Assembly (NCBI GenBank): GCA_039026915.1
Contig: JBCCLJ010000057.1
Coordinates: forward strand, 1-33,118
Direction of reading: 5' to 3'
Length of the DNA: 33,118 nt
Source of the DNA: JBCCLJ01 sp039026915
GTDB lineage: Bacteria > Acidobacteriota > Thermoanaerobaculia > Multivoradales > Multivoraceae
Within the stretch, counting starts at the first letter, position 1. Each line of letters opens with the position of its first letter. The notes below the pieces were generated by a model. It was not told where the DNA came from and searched no databases. It saw nothing but the letters and a program-made list of their open reading frames with translations. Of the stretch, positions 6,880 through 14,346 are shown piece after piece. A program made the translations under genes and the position numbers.

Positions 6880-7932
6880 ATGGATTCGAACGCCAAAGAC
6901 TTCCTGCAACGCATGCTGGAGACGCCCAGTCCTTCCGGCTACGAACGTCCGGTGCAGGATGTCGTTCGAGAGTACGTCGCCGACTTCGCCGACGAAGTGA
7001 CGACCGATACCCACGGCAACGTCATCGTCCGTCGCGGCGACGCGTCGGCGCCGCGCGTCTACCTGGCCGGCCACTGCGATCAGATCGGTCTTCTCGTCAG
7101 CTACGTCTCCAAGGGCGGCTTCCTCTACATGCAGACCGTGGGCGGATGGGACCCGCAGCAGCTCGTCGGCCAGCACGTCACGGTCTGGGCGAAGGAAGGA
7201 CCGATTCCCGGCGTCGTCGCGCGCAAGGCGATTCACCTCCTCACGCCGGAAGAGCGCAACAAGGTCGTCGACATCAAGTCCCTCTGGATCGACATCGGAG
7301 CCAAAGACAAGGACGAGGCCCTCGAGCTGGTGCGGATCGGTGACCCGGTGACCTTCGAACTCGGCATGCGCGAGCTGCGCAGCGGGCTGGCGGCGTCACC
7401 CAAGATGGACAATACGACCGGCGTCTGGGTCGTCATCGAGGCGCTGCGGCGTGCCAAGGACCTCAAGGTCTGCATGTACTCGGTGTCCACGGTTCAGGAG
7501 GAGATCGGCCTGCGCGGAGCTCGCACCAGCGCTTTCGGCATCGATCCTCAGGTCGGCATCGCGGTCGACGTGACCCACGCGACGGACTGTCCGACGATCT
7601 CGAAGTTTCAGGAGGGCGAGATCAATCTCGGCGACGGTCCGGTCGTCTTTCGCGGGCCGAACATCAACCCCATCGTGGGAGAAGGGCTTCTCGATACGGC
7701 CGAAGCACAGGAGATTCCGGTGCAGCTGGCGGCCGTAGGACGCGCGACGCCCAACGACGCGAACGCGATCCAGCTGACGCGAGGTGGGGTCGCCACCGGT
7801 CTCGTCAGCATCCCCAACCGCTACATGCACAGCGCGGTCGAAACGATCTCGCTGGACGACATCGATCACGCCGCCGATCTGCTCTCCGCCTACGTCAGCG
7901 GCCTCGACGGCACCGAAGACTTCACTCCCTGA
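6880..7932 (+). CDS. M42 family metallopeptidase (glutamyl aminopeptidase/endoglucanase M type)
   Basis: A 350-residue di-metal aminopeptidase, the normal M42 length. The expected ligand set is present: H65 in AGHCDQIG, the bridging D177 in KMDNTTG, the catalytic/ligand pair E207-E208 in VQEEIGLRG, D230 in AVDVTH, and H317 in RYMHS. The stretch between about residues 75 and 165 is the inserted domain that drives dodecamer assembly in the family. It is probably cytoplasmic, since there is no signal peptide, and trims peptides. GHCDQIG has Gln where many M42 enzymes have Glu. ATG 6880 follows GAGGGG at a suitable distance. The gene is 16 nt upstream of the YceH-like gene and probably co-transcribed with it. 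Confidence 0.95.
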   Translation: MDSNAKDFLQRMLETPSPSGYERPVQDVVREYVADFADEVTTDTHGNVIVRRGDASAPRVYLAGHCDQIGLLVSYVSKGGFLYMQTVGGWDPQQLVGQHVTVWAKEGPIPGVVARKAIHLLTPEERNKVVDIKSLWIDIGAKDKDEALELVRIGDPVTFELGMRELRSGLAASPKMDNTTGVWVVIEALRRAKDLKVCMYSVSTVQEEIGLRGARTSAFGIDPQVGIAVDVTHATDCPTISKFQEGEINLGDGPVVFRGPNINPIVGEGLLDTAEAQEIPVQLAAVGRATPNDANAIQLTRGGVATGLVSIPNRYMHSAVETISLDDIDHAADLLSAYVSGLDGTEDFTP

Positions 7933-7948
7933 CGCGCGGCTCGAGTTC

Positions 7949-8590
7949 ATGGCGCACACACGGCTTCTCGACGAAATCGAGCAGCGCATTCTCGGCGCGC
8001 TGATGGAAAAGGAGCAGGCGACTCCGGACCACTACCCGCTGACGGTGTCCGCGCTGCTGGCGGCGTGCAATCAGAAGAGCAACCGCGAGCCGGTGCTTTC
8101 TCTGGCGGAAGATCAGATCGTCGAAGCGCTCGATCGGTTGCGCCGGGACGTTCTGGTCTGGCGACAGCAGGGGCCTCGCTCGGAGAAGTGGCAGCACTGT
8201 CTGACGAACCGCTGGCACCTGAGTCCGCCGGCTCTCGCCGTCATGACCCTGCTCCTGCTGCGCGGGCCGCAGACTCCGGGTGAGCTGCGTTCGCGCAGCG
8301 GCCGACTGCACGCCTTCGACTCGGTGGACGACGTCGAAGTTACGCTGGCTCGCCTCGCAGCGGGCGACGATCCTCTCGTCGAAGAGCTGGCTCGTACCCC
8401 CGGTCAGCGCGAGGCGCGTTGGCGTCACGTGATGGGCGAGCCCAGCGCCGAAGCGCAAGAACCTGCGGGTGCTGCGACTCCGGCAGCGGTCGCCTCGCAG
8501 GAGGGCGACGAGGACCACGTCGCTGATCTGGAGCGACGCGTCGCCTCGCTCGAGCGACGACTGGCCCGGCTCGAGAGCGAGCTCAGCTGA
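7949..8590 (+). CDS. YceH family protein (DUF480), winged-helix
   Basis: A 213-residue protein matching the YceH/DUF480 family in length and opening motif: LLDEIEQRILGALMEKE, then TPDHYPLTVSALLAACNQKSNR. Two winged-helix units are expected, at roughly residues 5-80 and 95-165, followed by an Ala/Glu-rich linker. A C-terminal heptad segment (DLERRVASLERRLARLES) looks like a coiled coil for oligomerisation. The family's function is not established. A DNA-binding or regulatory role is inferred from the fold. ATG 7949 starts just before the conserved block. The same frame stays open upstream inside the M42 gene but without homology. It follows the M42 gene by 16 nt and converges on the M50 protease gene. 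Confidence 0.9.
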   Translation: MAHTRLLDEIEQRILGALMEKEQATPDHYPLTVSALLAACNQKSNREPVLSLAEDQIVEALDRLRRDVLVWRQQGPRSEKWQHCLTNRWHLSPPALAVMTLLLLRGPQTPGELRSRSGRLHAFDSVDDVEVTLARLAAGDDPLVEELARTPGQREARWRHVMGEPSAEAQEPAGAATPAAVASQEGDEDHVADLERRVASLERRLARLESELS

Positions 8591-8618
8591 GGCGCGACGG
8601 CACGCACTCGCTGAGGGC

Positions 8619-9326
8619 TCAGACTCCGATGTAGAGCAGTCCGATGCTGAAGCCGAAGAGAGGGGCGAAGAGCGCGCCGAAGATGCGCCAGGCAAGCAGC
8701 AGACCGACGAAAGCCCACATCGGCTGTCGGAGGAAGCTCTGGTACGCGAGCGCGGCGTTGCGGCTCAGGAAGAGCTGAACCACGGCGCTCCCGTCCATCG
8801 GCGGCAGCGGCAGAAGGTTGAAGAGGAAGAGCACCAGGTTCAGCAGGAAGGTGACGGCGAGGATCGTCGCTACGCCTTGCGCTCCCGCGCCGGTCCCCGG
8901 AGCGACGACCGCGTCGGTGAAGGTCGTGGCCACTTCAGGCGGCACGAAGTAGCCCATCGCCAGACCGACGCGAATGGCGAGTCCCGAGAGCAGAACGAGC
9001 AGCAGGTTGGAGACCGGTCCCGCCAGCGCCATCCATGCGCTGCGCCGCGGATGCCGCTCGGCCCAGGTTGGATCGTAGGGAGCGCTGGCCCAACCGATCA
9101 TCCAGTTGCCGCCGGTGAGGAGGAAGAAGGAGAGCAGCGGCACGACGACCATGCCGAACGGCTCGCGGGCGATGTGTGGACCCGGGTTCAGGCTCACCTG
9201 CCCGCCGAGGTAGGCCGTCGGGTCACCGAGGCGCAGAGCTGCCCAGGCGTGGGCCGCCTCGTGCAGCGTGGTGGAGAAGACGAAGACGACGAACCAGGCG
9301 GCTGCGAGGGGCGCCAGTTCGGCCAT
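8619..9326 (-). CDS. site-2 protease family (M50) membrane metalloprotease
   Basis: A 235-residue polytopic membrane protein. The zinc site HEAAH is at 22-26 in the first hydrophobic segment, and the third ligand region NLLPLPPMDG is at 170-179 (D178). Both are diagnostic of the rhomboid-unrelated S2P/M50 family, SREBP-independent short branch. Further hydrophobic stretches near 56-72, 99-125, 150-172 and 190-230 give about five or six membrane spans. Members cut membrane-embedded substrates such as anti-sigma factors, but the target here is unknown. ATG 9326 starts 8 nt after the stop of the CMD-family gene upstream, so the two form an operon. Longer frames upstream read through that gene in another frame and are not credible. 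Confidence 0.93.
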   Translation of the reverse strand: MAELAPLAAAWFVVFVFSTTLHEAAHAWAALRLGDPTAYLGGQVSLNPGPHIAREPFGMVVVPLLSFFLLTGGNWMIGWASAPYDPTWAERHPRRSAWMALAGPVSNLLLVLLSGLAIRVGLAMGYFVPPEVATTFTDAVVAPGTGAGAQGVATILAVTFLLNLVLFLFNLLPLPPMDGSAVVQLFLSRNAALAYQSFLRQPMWAFVGLLLAWRIFGALFAPLFGFSIGLLYIGV

Positions 9327-9334
9327 CTCGGGAC

Positions 9335-9940
9335 TCAAGAGGTCGCGTCCTGCAGCCGCGGCGGCTTGCGTCCCGCCGTTTCGACGAAGCCTGGAACGTC
9401 CTCGTCTCTCTGCACGCCGAGCGTATTGAGGGCCATCGACACCAAGTTGTACTGCCCGACGGTGAAGACCAGCTCGATGCACTGCTTCTCGCTGAGCTCA
9501 GCGGCCAGCTGCGCCCACGTCGCGTCGCTGATGAAGGCGTCGTCGTGCAGTTCGTCGGTGGCGCGCAGAATCGCAGCCTCGAGCAGTGTCCAGCCGTCAG
9601 CGTCCGGGCCGTCGGCGATCCGACGGATCTCCTCGTCGCTCAGCCCTTCGCGCCGGCCGATGATCACGTGCTGCCCCCACTCGTACTCGGCGGCGCACAG
9701 CCAGCCAATGCGCAGGATGGCGATCTCACGATCGCGCCCGGAGAGCGTCGACCGGAAGAGGATCTGGTTACCGAAGCGCGCCCAGCGCTTGTAGAGCTGC
9801 GGGTGCCTTGCCAAGGTGCCGAAGATGTTGAGAATGCGCCCGCCCATGGCGTCGGCGCCTTGGCGGAGCAGTTCCTGGGTCTCGCCGTCGACTTCGTCGA
9901 TCGTCAGCGGTGTCAGTCGTGGCTCGTCGAGTCGGCTCAT
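9335..9940 (-). CDS. carboxymuconolactone decarboxylase (CMD/AhpD-like) family protein
   Basis: A 201-residue all-helical protein of the CMD superfamily. The core is the LSGRDREIAILRIG stretch followed by LCAAEYEWGQH at 81-91. AhpD-type peroxidase relatives have a CxxC pair here. This protein keeps C82 but has E85 in place of the second cysteine, and retains the conserved H91. That EYEW...H form is common in CMD proteins without a known disulfide cycle, so thiol peroxidase activity by the AhpD mechanism is unlikely. The substrate is unknown. ATG 9940 has GAGGCG upstream. It is the first gene of a two-gene unit with the M50 protease. Confidence 0.9.
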   Translation of the reverse strand: MSRLDEPRLTPLTIDEVDGETQELLRQGADAMGGRILNIFGTLARHPQLYKRWARFGNQILFRSTLSGRDREIAILRIGWLCAAEYEWGQHVIIGRREGLSDEEIRRIADGPDADGWTLLEAAILRATDELHDDAFISDATWAQLAAELSEKQCIELVFTVGQYNLVSMALNTLGVQRDEDVPGFVETAGRKPPRLQDATS

Positions 9941-9959
9941 GGGGCGCCTCTAGCGGAAC

Positions 9960-9999
9960 AAGAAAGAGAAAAGGCTCTCGGGATCGTGCCCCGAGAGCC
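9960..9999 (-). terminator. Rho-independent terminator of the serine hydrolase gene
   Basis: A perfect 10-bp stem, GGCTCTCGGG (9973-9982) with CCCGAGAGCC (9990-9999), encloses a 7-nt loop. On the minus strand it is followed by TTTTCTCTTTCTT, a U-rich tail. It lies about 40 nt after the stop of the 10039-11403 gene and shields the downstream CMD/M50 operon from read-through. It is the clearest intrinsic terminator in the window. Confidence 0.88.
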
Positions 10000-10038
10000 G
10001 AGTACAGGGTTCGGGCGCGCGATGTCACCCGAACGGGC

Positions 10039-11403
10039 TCAGTCGATCAGCGCTTGGTAGGTGAGCGTCTTGAATTCGGCGCCCAGGGTCGTCTGATGCG
10101 GCAGGCTCTGCACCATGAAGACGCCGATGATCTCTTCTTCCGGATCGATCCAGAAGCGAGTTCCGGCGGCGCCGCCCCAGTTGTACTCGCCGTCCGAGCC
10201 GAGCTCACCGGCCACGCCGACGTCGAGCACGACGCCGAAGCCCAGCCCGAAGCCGGTTCCTGTGCGGCCGAAGCCCATCGGGATGTCGCCCAGGTGGTTG
10301 CGGCTCATGTGCTCGACCGACTTGGTCGACAGGATGCGCTGGCCCTCGAGGGCACCGCCGTTCAGCAGCATCTGGCTGAAGCGCATGTAGTCCGAGGCGG
10401 TGGAGACGAGGCCGCCGCCACCGCTCTGAAAGGTGGCACCCTCCTGAAAGTTGCGGTTGGCGAACTCACCCGAAGGCACGAGCTCCTTCGACTGGTTGCG
10501 GCTGAGAAAAGCGTTCTCACTCTCCTGCGTGCCCTTGGGTGCGTAGAGAACAGCAAAGCGATCCGTCTTGTTCATCGGCACGGTGAAGCTGGTGTCGTCC
10601 ATCGCGAGGGGAGTGAAAATGCGCTCATCGAGGAACTCCTCGAAGTTCTTGCCGGAGACGACCTCGACGAGGCGGCCGAGGACGTCCGTGGCGACGCTGT
10701 AGTGCCAGCGGGTGCCCGGGTCGTACTGCAGCGGGATCTTGCCCAGTTTGGCGACGAAATCCTCGAGGTTCGGGTTCATGAAGAGCAGGCCGGCGTTGCG
10801 GTAGGCCTGGTCGACCTCGGTGTTGCCGAAGACGCCGTAGGAGAACCCGCCGGTGTGGCGCAGCAGGTCGCGGATCGTCGGCTGCCTCAGCGCCTCGCGC
10901 GTCTCTCCCGAAGGAACGTCGGTGACGTTGTCCGGCTGAGGAGCGGCGCGGGTGCCGTCGACGGCAGGAGCGGTTCCGCCCGCGGTCGAGACGGCGACTC
11001 GCAGATCGGCGAGCTCCGGGATGTACTTGGCGACCGGGTCGTTCAGGAAGAAGTGCCCCTCTTCGTAGAGCATCATCACGGCGACACTCGTGATCGGCTT
11101 CGACATCGAATAGATGCGAAAGATCGTATCCATGGTCATGGGCTGCCCGGCCTCGCGGTCGCGCTGGCCCCAGGTCTCGCTGTAGACGACCTTGCCCTTG
11201 CGGGCGATCATCGCGAGACCGCCGACCATGGTGCCGTCTTCGACGCGACTGGACATATGCTTCGAGAGACGGTCGAGCCGTTCGGTGGACAGTCCGACAT
11301 CTTCGGGTTGTGCCTTCTGCAGGTCGTTGCCGGTCGCCGCGAGCGGCGCTGCAACGACGAGCAACAACAAGACGAGGAGCAGCTTTGTGCGAGCCTTCAG
11401 CAT
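10039..11403 (-). CDS. exported serine hydrolase (beta-lactamase/class C-like, esterase family VIII type)
   Basis: A 454-residue protein. A signal peptide is at about 1-24 (basic start, LLLVLLLLVVAAPLA core). The nucleophile motif is S99-M-S-K102 (SxxK). A second-motif tyrosine is at Y235 in HYSVATD, where penicillinases have YxN, so asparagine is replaced. The C-terminal part has the GGAAGTRFW block in place of KTG. This set is typical of class C-fold esterases, carboxypeptidases and EstB-like family VIII enzymes rather than a true beta-lactamase. The start ATG 11403 has GGAG about 8 nt upstream and begins the signal peptide. The frame is open further upstream without family features. It ends with a strong terminator and starts back to back with the 11402 gene. 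The substrate is unknown. Confidence 0.92.
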   Translation of the reverse strand: MLKARTKLLLVLLLLVVAAPLAATGNDLQKAQPEDVGLSTERLDRLSKHMSSRVEDGTMVGGLAMIARKGKVVYSETWGQRDREAGQPMTMDTIFRIYSMSKPITSVAVMMLYEEGHFFLNDPVAKYIPELADLRVAVSTAGGTAPAVDGTRAAPQPDNVTDVPSGETREALRQPTIRDLLRHTGGFSYGVFGNTEVDQAYRNAGLLFMNPNLEDFVAKLGKIPLQYDPGTRWHYSVATDVLGRLVEVVSGKNFEEFLDERIFTPLAMDDTSFTVPMNKTDRFAVLYAPKGTQESENAFLSRNQSKELVPSGEFANRNFQEGATFQSGGGGLVSTASDYMRFSQMLLNGGALEGQRILSTKSVEHMSRNHLGDIPMGFGRTGTGFGLGFGVVLDVGVAGELGSDGEYNWGGAAGTRFWIDPEEEIIGVFMVQSLPHQTTLGAEFKTLTYQALID

Positions 11404-12745
11404 GGTGGTTCTCCAGGAGTGCGGGACGTTTTCCGTGTCCACGCAGCGAGGTTGGGGTGAGGCGGAGCTTCCCCGCAGAGTAGCCGAATCGTTCGCTGCG
11501 CTCAAATGGGCAGCAACCCTCTTTCTGATGCTGCCGCTGTCGTTGACGGCCCAGTCTCAGCCGGACGAGCTCGACGTCTTCGACGAGGAACTCGCGGTCG
11601 TCGAGCACGAGATCGTCGTCGAGTTCCCCGACCTCGGCGGCTCGGCCGAGAACCTGACGGCGGAAGACCTTCTCGTCGCGGAGGGTGGCGAGGAGCGGCA
11701 GATCGTCGGGCTCTCGCCGCTCGATCCAGAGCGGCCCTACGACGTGCGCATCGTCTTCGACCAGGTGCTGAGTGCCGACGAGACGCTCTTGCTCGCGCGC
11801 CGGGCTCTCGAGCGGGACGCGGCCCGCATCGCGAAGCTGGGACCCGTTTCTGTGAGCCACCTCCTGGACGTGGAGGTCATTCACGAGACGGTCACACGCA
11901 ACACCTTCGACCTCGAGGAGACCCTGGCCAGGGCTCCCTCCGCCGACCAGAGCGCCGGATGGCGGATCGCGCGCACCGAAGCACGGCGCGCCAGCTTCGA
12001 CGAGACGCCCGACGCCGAGGCGATGGCTCTCGGTGCCGCACGAACTCGCCAGCAGGCCACCGCGAGACTGCTGCACCGTCTCGAGTCGCTGGCCGTGACC
12101 GGGTGCAAAGTGCCCCCCTGCCTCCTGATTCTGGTCTCCGACGGCTTCATGCCGAACGACTCCGCGGTGTCGGGCGTCGACCCGGAGGAGCTCGGTCGGC
12201 TCCTCGCTGCCTACGAATGGACGGTGCTCGCGCTACCGATCAGCGAGCCTGACAAGGACGGCGAGGAAGTGCGACGCCCGGGCTTCGGAACCGACTTCGA
12301 GACCTACATCCGCTCTCAGGGTGGGGTCAGCATCGGGCGATCGCAGACAGGCTCCAACAGCCGGCTCGCTTCACTCGATCCATCCGGCTACGACGTCTAC
12401 GTATTGCCCCGCTACCAGGCGTTGCGAGGGTGGGTCCAGGCGACCGGCGGCGGCATTCTCTCCCGCGCTGAGCAGGTCGGTCCGGAGCTTCGGCGCTTCG
12501 GTAATCGGTATCGGCTGCGCTACCTCGCGGAAACCTCCGAACGAGGCGCTCTGCTGCCTCTGACCGTCGAGTTTTCGGAGGGGTCTCCGTTCCTCGCCCG
12601 CCGGCGGCTGGCACGAGCCATGGGATTCGCAAAGGAAGAGACGCAGCTGAGGGCTCCGGCCTATGCGCGGCGCGGCTGGCCGTCGGCCACGAGCGTCTGG
12701 CTGCACGACATCGGTCTCGTGCTTCGTTCGTCTCGCGCCCGCTGA
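11402..12745 (+). CDS. exported VWFA-like domain protein (acidobacterial VWFA-related type)
   Basis: An exported protein of up to 447 residues. The hydrophobic stretch LKWAATLFLMLPLSLTAQ is the signal-peptide core. It is followed by YDVRIVFDQVLS, which sits where a VWA domain has its MIDAS DxSxS, and by CLLILVSDG, the usual later VWA strand. The MIDAS is degenerate (D-Q-V-L-S), so metal-dependent ligand binding may be lost. The layout resembles the VWFA-related proteins abundant in Acidobacteriota. The start is uncertain. ATG 11402 or GTG 11435 both place a long, partly acidic leader before the hydrophobic core, and neither has a good Shine-Dalgarno. If 11402 is right, it nearly coincides with the divergent hydrolase start at 11403. 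Function unknown. Confidence 0.75.
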   Translation: MVVLQECGTFSVSTQRGWGEAELPRRVAESFAALKWAATLFLMLPLSLTAQSQPDELDVFDEELAVVEHEIVVEFPDLGGSAENLTAEDLLVAEGGEERQIVGLSPLDPERPYDVRIVFDQVLSADETLLLARRALERDAARIAKLGPVSVSHLLDVEVIHETVTRNTFDLEETLARAPSADQSAGWRIARTEARRASFDETPDAEAMALGAARTRQQATARLLHRLESLAVTGCKVPPCLLILVSDGFMPNDSAVSGVDPEELGRLLAAYEWTVLALPISEPDKDGEEVRRPGFGTDFETYIRSQGGVSIGRSQTGSNSRLASLDPSGYDVYVLPRYQALRGWVQATGGGILSRAEQVGPELRRFGNRYRLRYLAETSERGALLPLTVEFSEGSPFLARRRLARAMGFAKEETQLRAPAYARRGWPSATSVWLHDIGLVLRSSRAR

Positions 12746-12799
12746 TTGCAAGGCCCGGAGTCGTCGACATTCGCTGGCGGTAGCGCAGGCGAGTTCGGC

Positions 12800-12805
12800 T
12801 ACACT
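12800..12805 (+). promoter_or_regulatory. candidate -10 element (TACACT) upstream of nhaD
   Basis: TACACT in the context CGGCTACACTGGC lies 88 nt before the NhaD start, in a 148-bp intergenic space. It repeats the pattern seen at 1174 and 29925. No clear -35 box is present at the normal distance. Confidence 0.35.
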
Positions 12806-12893
12806 GGCGCCTCCCCAACGTTCGAGGCCGACGGCTTTCGCCGACGGACTGCCCGGCCGCTCGCCCGCGCCGGGGTCAGCTTAGGAGCTCTCC

Positions 12894-14312
12894 ATGGTCA
12901 GTGCGATCGTCCTCTGTTTCATCATCGGCTACCTGGCGATCGTCTTTGAGCACCCGTTGAAGCTCGACAAGACGGTGCCCTCGCTGCTGATGGGCGCTCT
13001 CTGCTGGGCGCTGTTGGCGATCGGCTTCAACAGTGGTGCCCTCGAGGTGGTCGATACACACGATCACGTCTACTCGCTGATGGCCGAGCACGGCAGCGAG
13101 GACCATGGCGGCGACGATCACGCAGGGGACGGCGGCGACGGTCACGCTGCTGGCGCGGACGCGCACGACGAAGCGGAGGAGGGCTTCACGAACACGCTTC
13201 TGCACCACCTCGGCAAGACCGCGGAGATCCTGGTCTTCCTGATCGGCGCAATGACGATCGTCGAGATCATCGATCTGCATCGCGGTTTCGAGGTGCTCAA
13301 AGGCTGGGTGAACACTCGGTCGAAGGTGCGGCTCCTCTGGATCATCGGAGCACTGTCGTTCGTGCTTTCGGCGATCATCGACAATCTCACAGCGACGATC
13401 GTACTGGTGACTCTGCTGCGCAAGATCATCCCGGAGAAGGGAGAGAGACTCTGGTACGCCTCGATGGTCGTCATCGCGGCGAATGCCGGCGGCGCCTGGT
13501 CGCCCATCGGCGACGTCACCACGACGATGCTCTGGATCGGCAAGAAGGTGTCGACCCTGGGGCTGATCACCAAGCTCGTCATCCCCTCCGTGATCTGTTT
13601 CATCGTGCCGTTCGTGATCGCTTCCTTCCTCAAGCCCTTCCGAGGTGAGATCAGCGTCATCGCGGACGAGGACAAAGAGGCCGAAGCTCTCCTCAGCAGC
13701 CGCCGCATGCTCTTCCTGGGCCTCGGCATGATCGTCTTCGTGCCGGTGTTCAAGACCTACACGCATCTGCCTCCGTACCTCGGCATGATGCTCAGCATGG
13801 GTGTCGTCTGGCTCGTCTCCGAGTACATCCATCCCGAAGAGAACTTCGACAGTTCACGCCGCCACATGTACAGCGCTCACAACGCTCTGAGCCGCATCGA
13901 GATGTCGAGCATCCTCTTCTTCCTCGGTATCCTCATGGCCGTGGCCGCTCTGGAGTCGCTCGTCATGGGCGGCGTCGGGACGCTTCGCTTTCTCGCTGAG
14001 GGGCTCGAGTCGACGATTCCCAACCGCGACATCGTCGTGATGCTGCTCGGCGTCGGCTCTGCCATCATCGACAACGTGCCGCTGGTCGCGGCGTCGATGG
14101 GCATGTACTCCGAGCCGCTGGACTCCCGCCTCTGGCACTTCATTGCCTACGCGGCGGGAACGGGTGGCTCCATGCTGATCATCGGATCCGCAGCCGGGGT
14201 GGCCGCCATGGGGATGGAGCGCATCGACTTCATCTGGTACCTGCGCAAGGTCAGTTGGCTTGCGGCCGTCGGCTTCGTCGCCGGCGCAGCGGCCTTCGTG
14301 CTCTTGGCCTGA
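12894..14312 (+). CDS. nhaD: NhaD-type Na+/H+ antiporter
   Basis: A 472-residue polytopic inner-membrane antiporter of the ion-transporter superfamily, expelling Na+ (or Li+) in exchange for protons. Family signatures include IIDNLTATIV near 161-170, GGAWSPIGDVTTTMLW at 199-214, and AIIDNVPLVAAS plus a Gly-rich block toward the end. About 11-13 hydrophobic spans can be drawn. Residues 54-97, between an early span and the next, form an unusual loop with seven histidines and about fourteen acidic residues. This could bind divalent metal or sense pH. ATG 12894 has a good AGGAG 8 nt upstream. It is a single gene, preceded by a TACACT-type promoter candidate and convergent with the EEP lipoprotein gene. 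Confidence 0.94.
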   Translation: MVSAIVLCFIIGYLAIVFEHPLKLDKTVPSLLMGALCWALLAIGFNSGALEVVDTHDHVYSLMAEHGSEDHGGDDHAGDGGDGHAAGADAHDEAEEGFTNTLLHHLGKTAEILVFLIGAMTIVEIIDLHRGFEVLKGWVNTRSKVRLLWIIGALSFVLSAIIDNLTATIVLVTLLRKIIPEKGERLWYASMVVIAANAGGAWSPIGDVTTTMLWIGKKVSTLGLITKLVIPSVICFIVPFVIASFLKPFRGEISVIADEDKEAEALLSSRRMLFLGLGMIVFVPVFKTYTHLPPYLGMMLSMGVVWLVSEYIHPEENFDSSRRHMYSAHNALSRIEMSSILFFLGILMAVAALESLVMGGVGTLRFLAEGLESTIPNRDIVVMLLGVGSAIIDNVPLVAASMGMYSEPLDSRLWHFIAYAAGTGGSMLIIGSAAGVAAMGMERIDFIWYLRKVSWLAAVGFVAGAAAFVLLA

Positions 14313-14346
14313 CGCACGCCCGCGCCTGAGCATCGGCGCCGAGGTT

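Noticed and set aside
10039..11403. Class C beta-lactamase conferring resistance
   Set aside because: The YxN and KTG motifs are altered (YSV, GTR region), so a generic exported serine hydrolase is the safer call.
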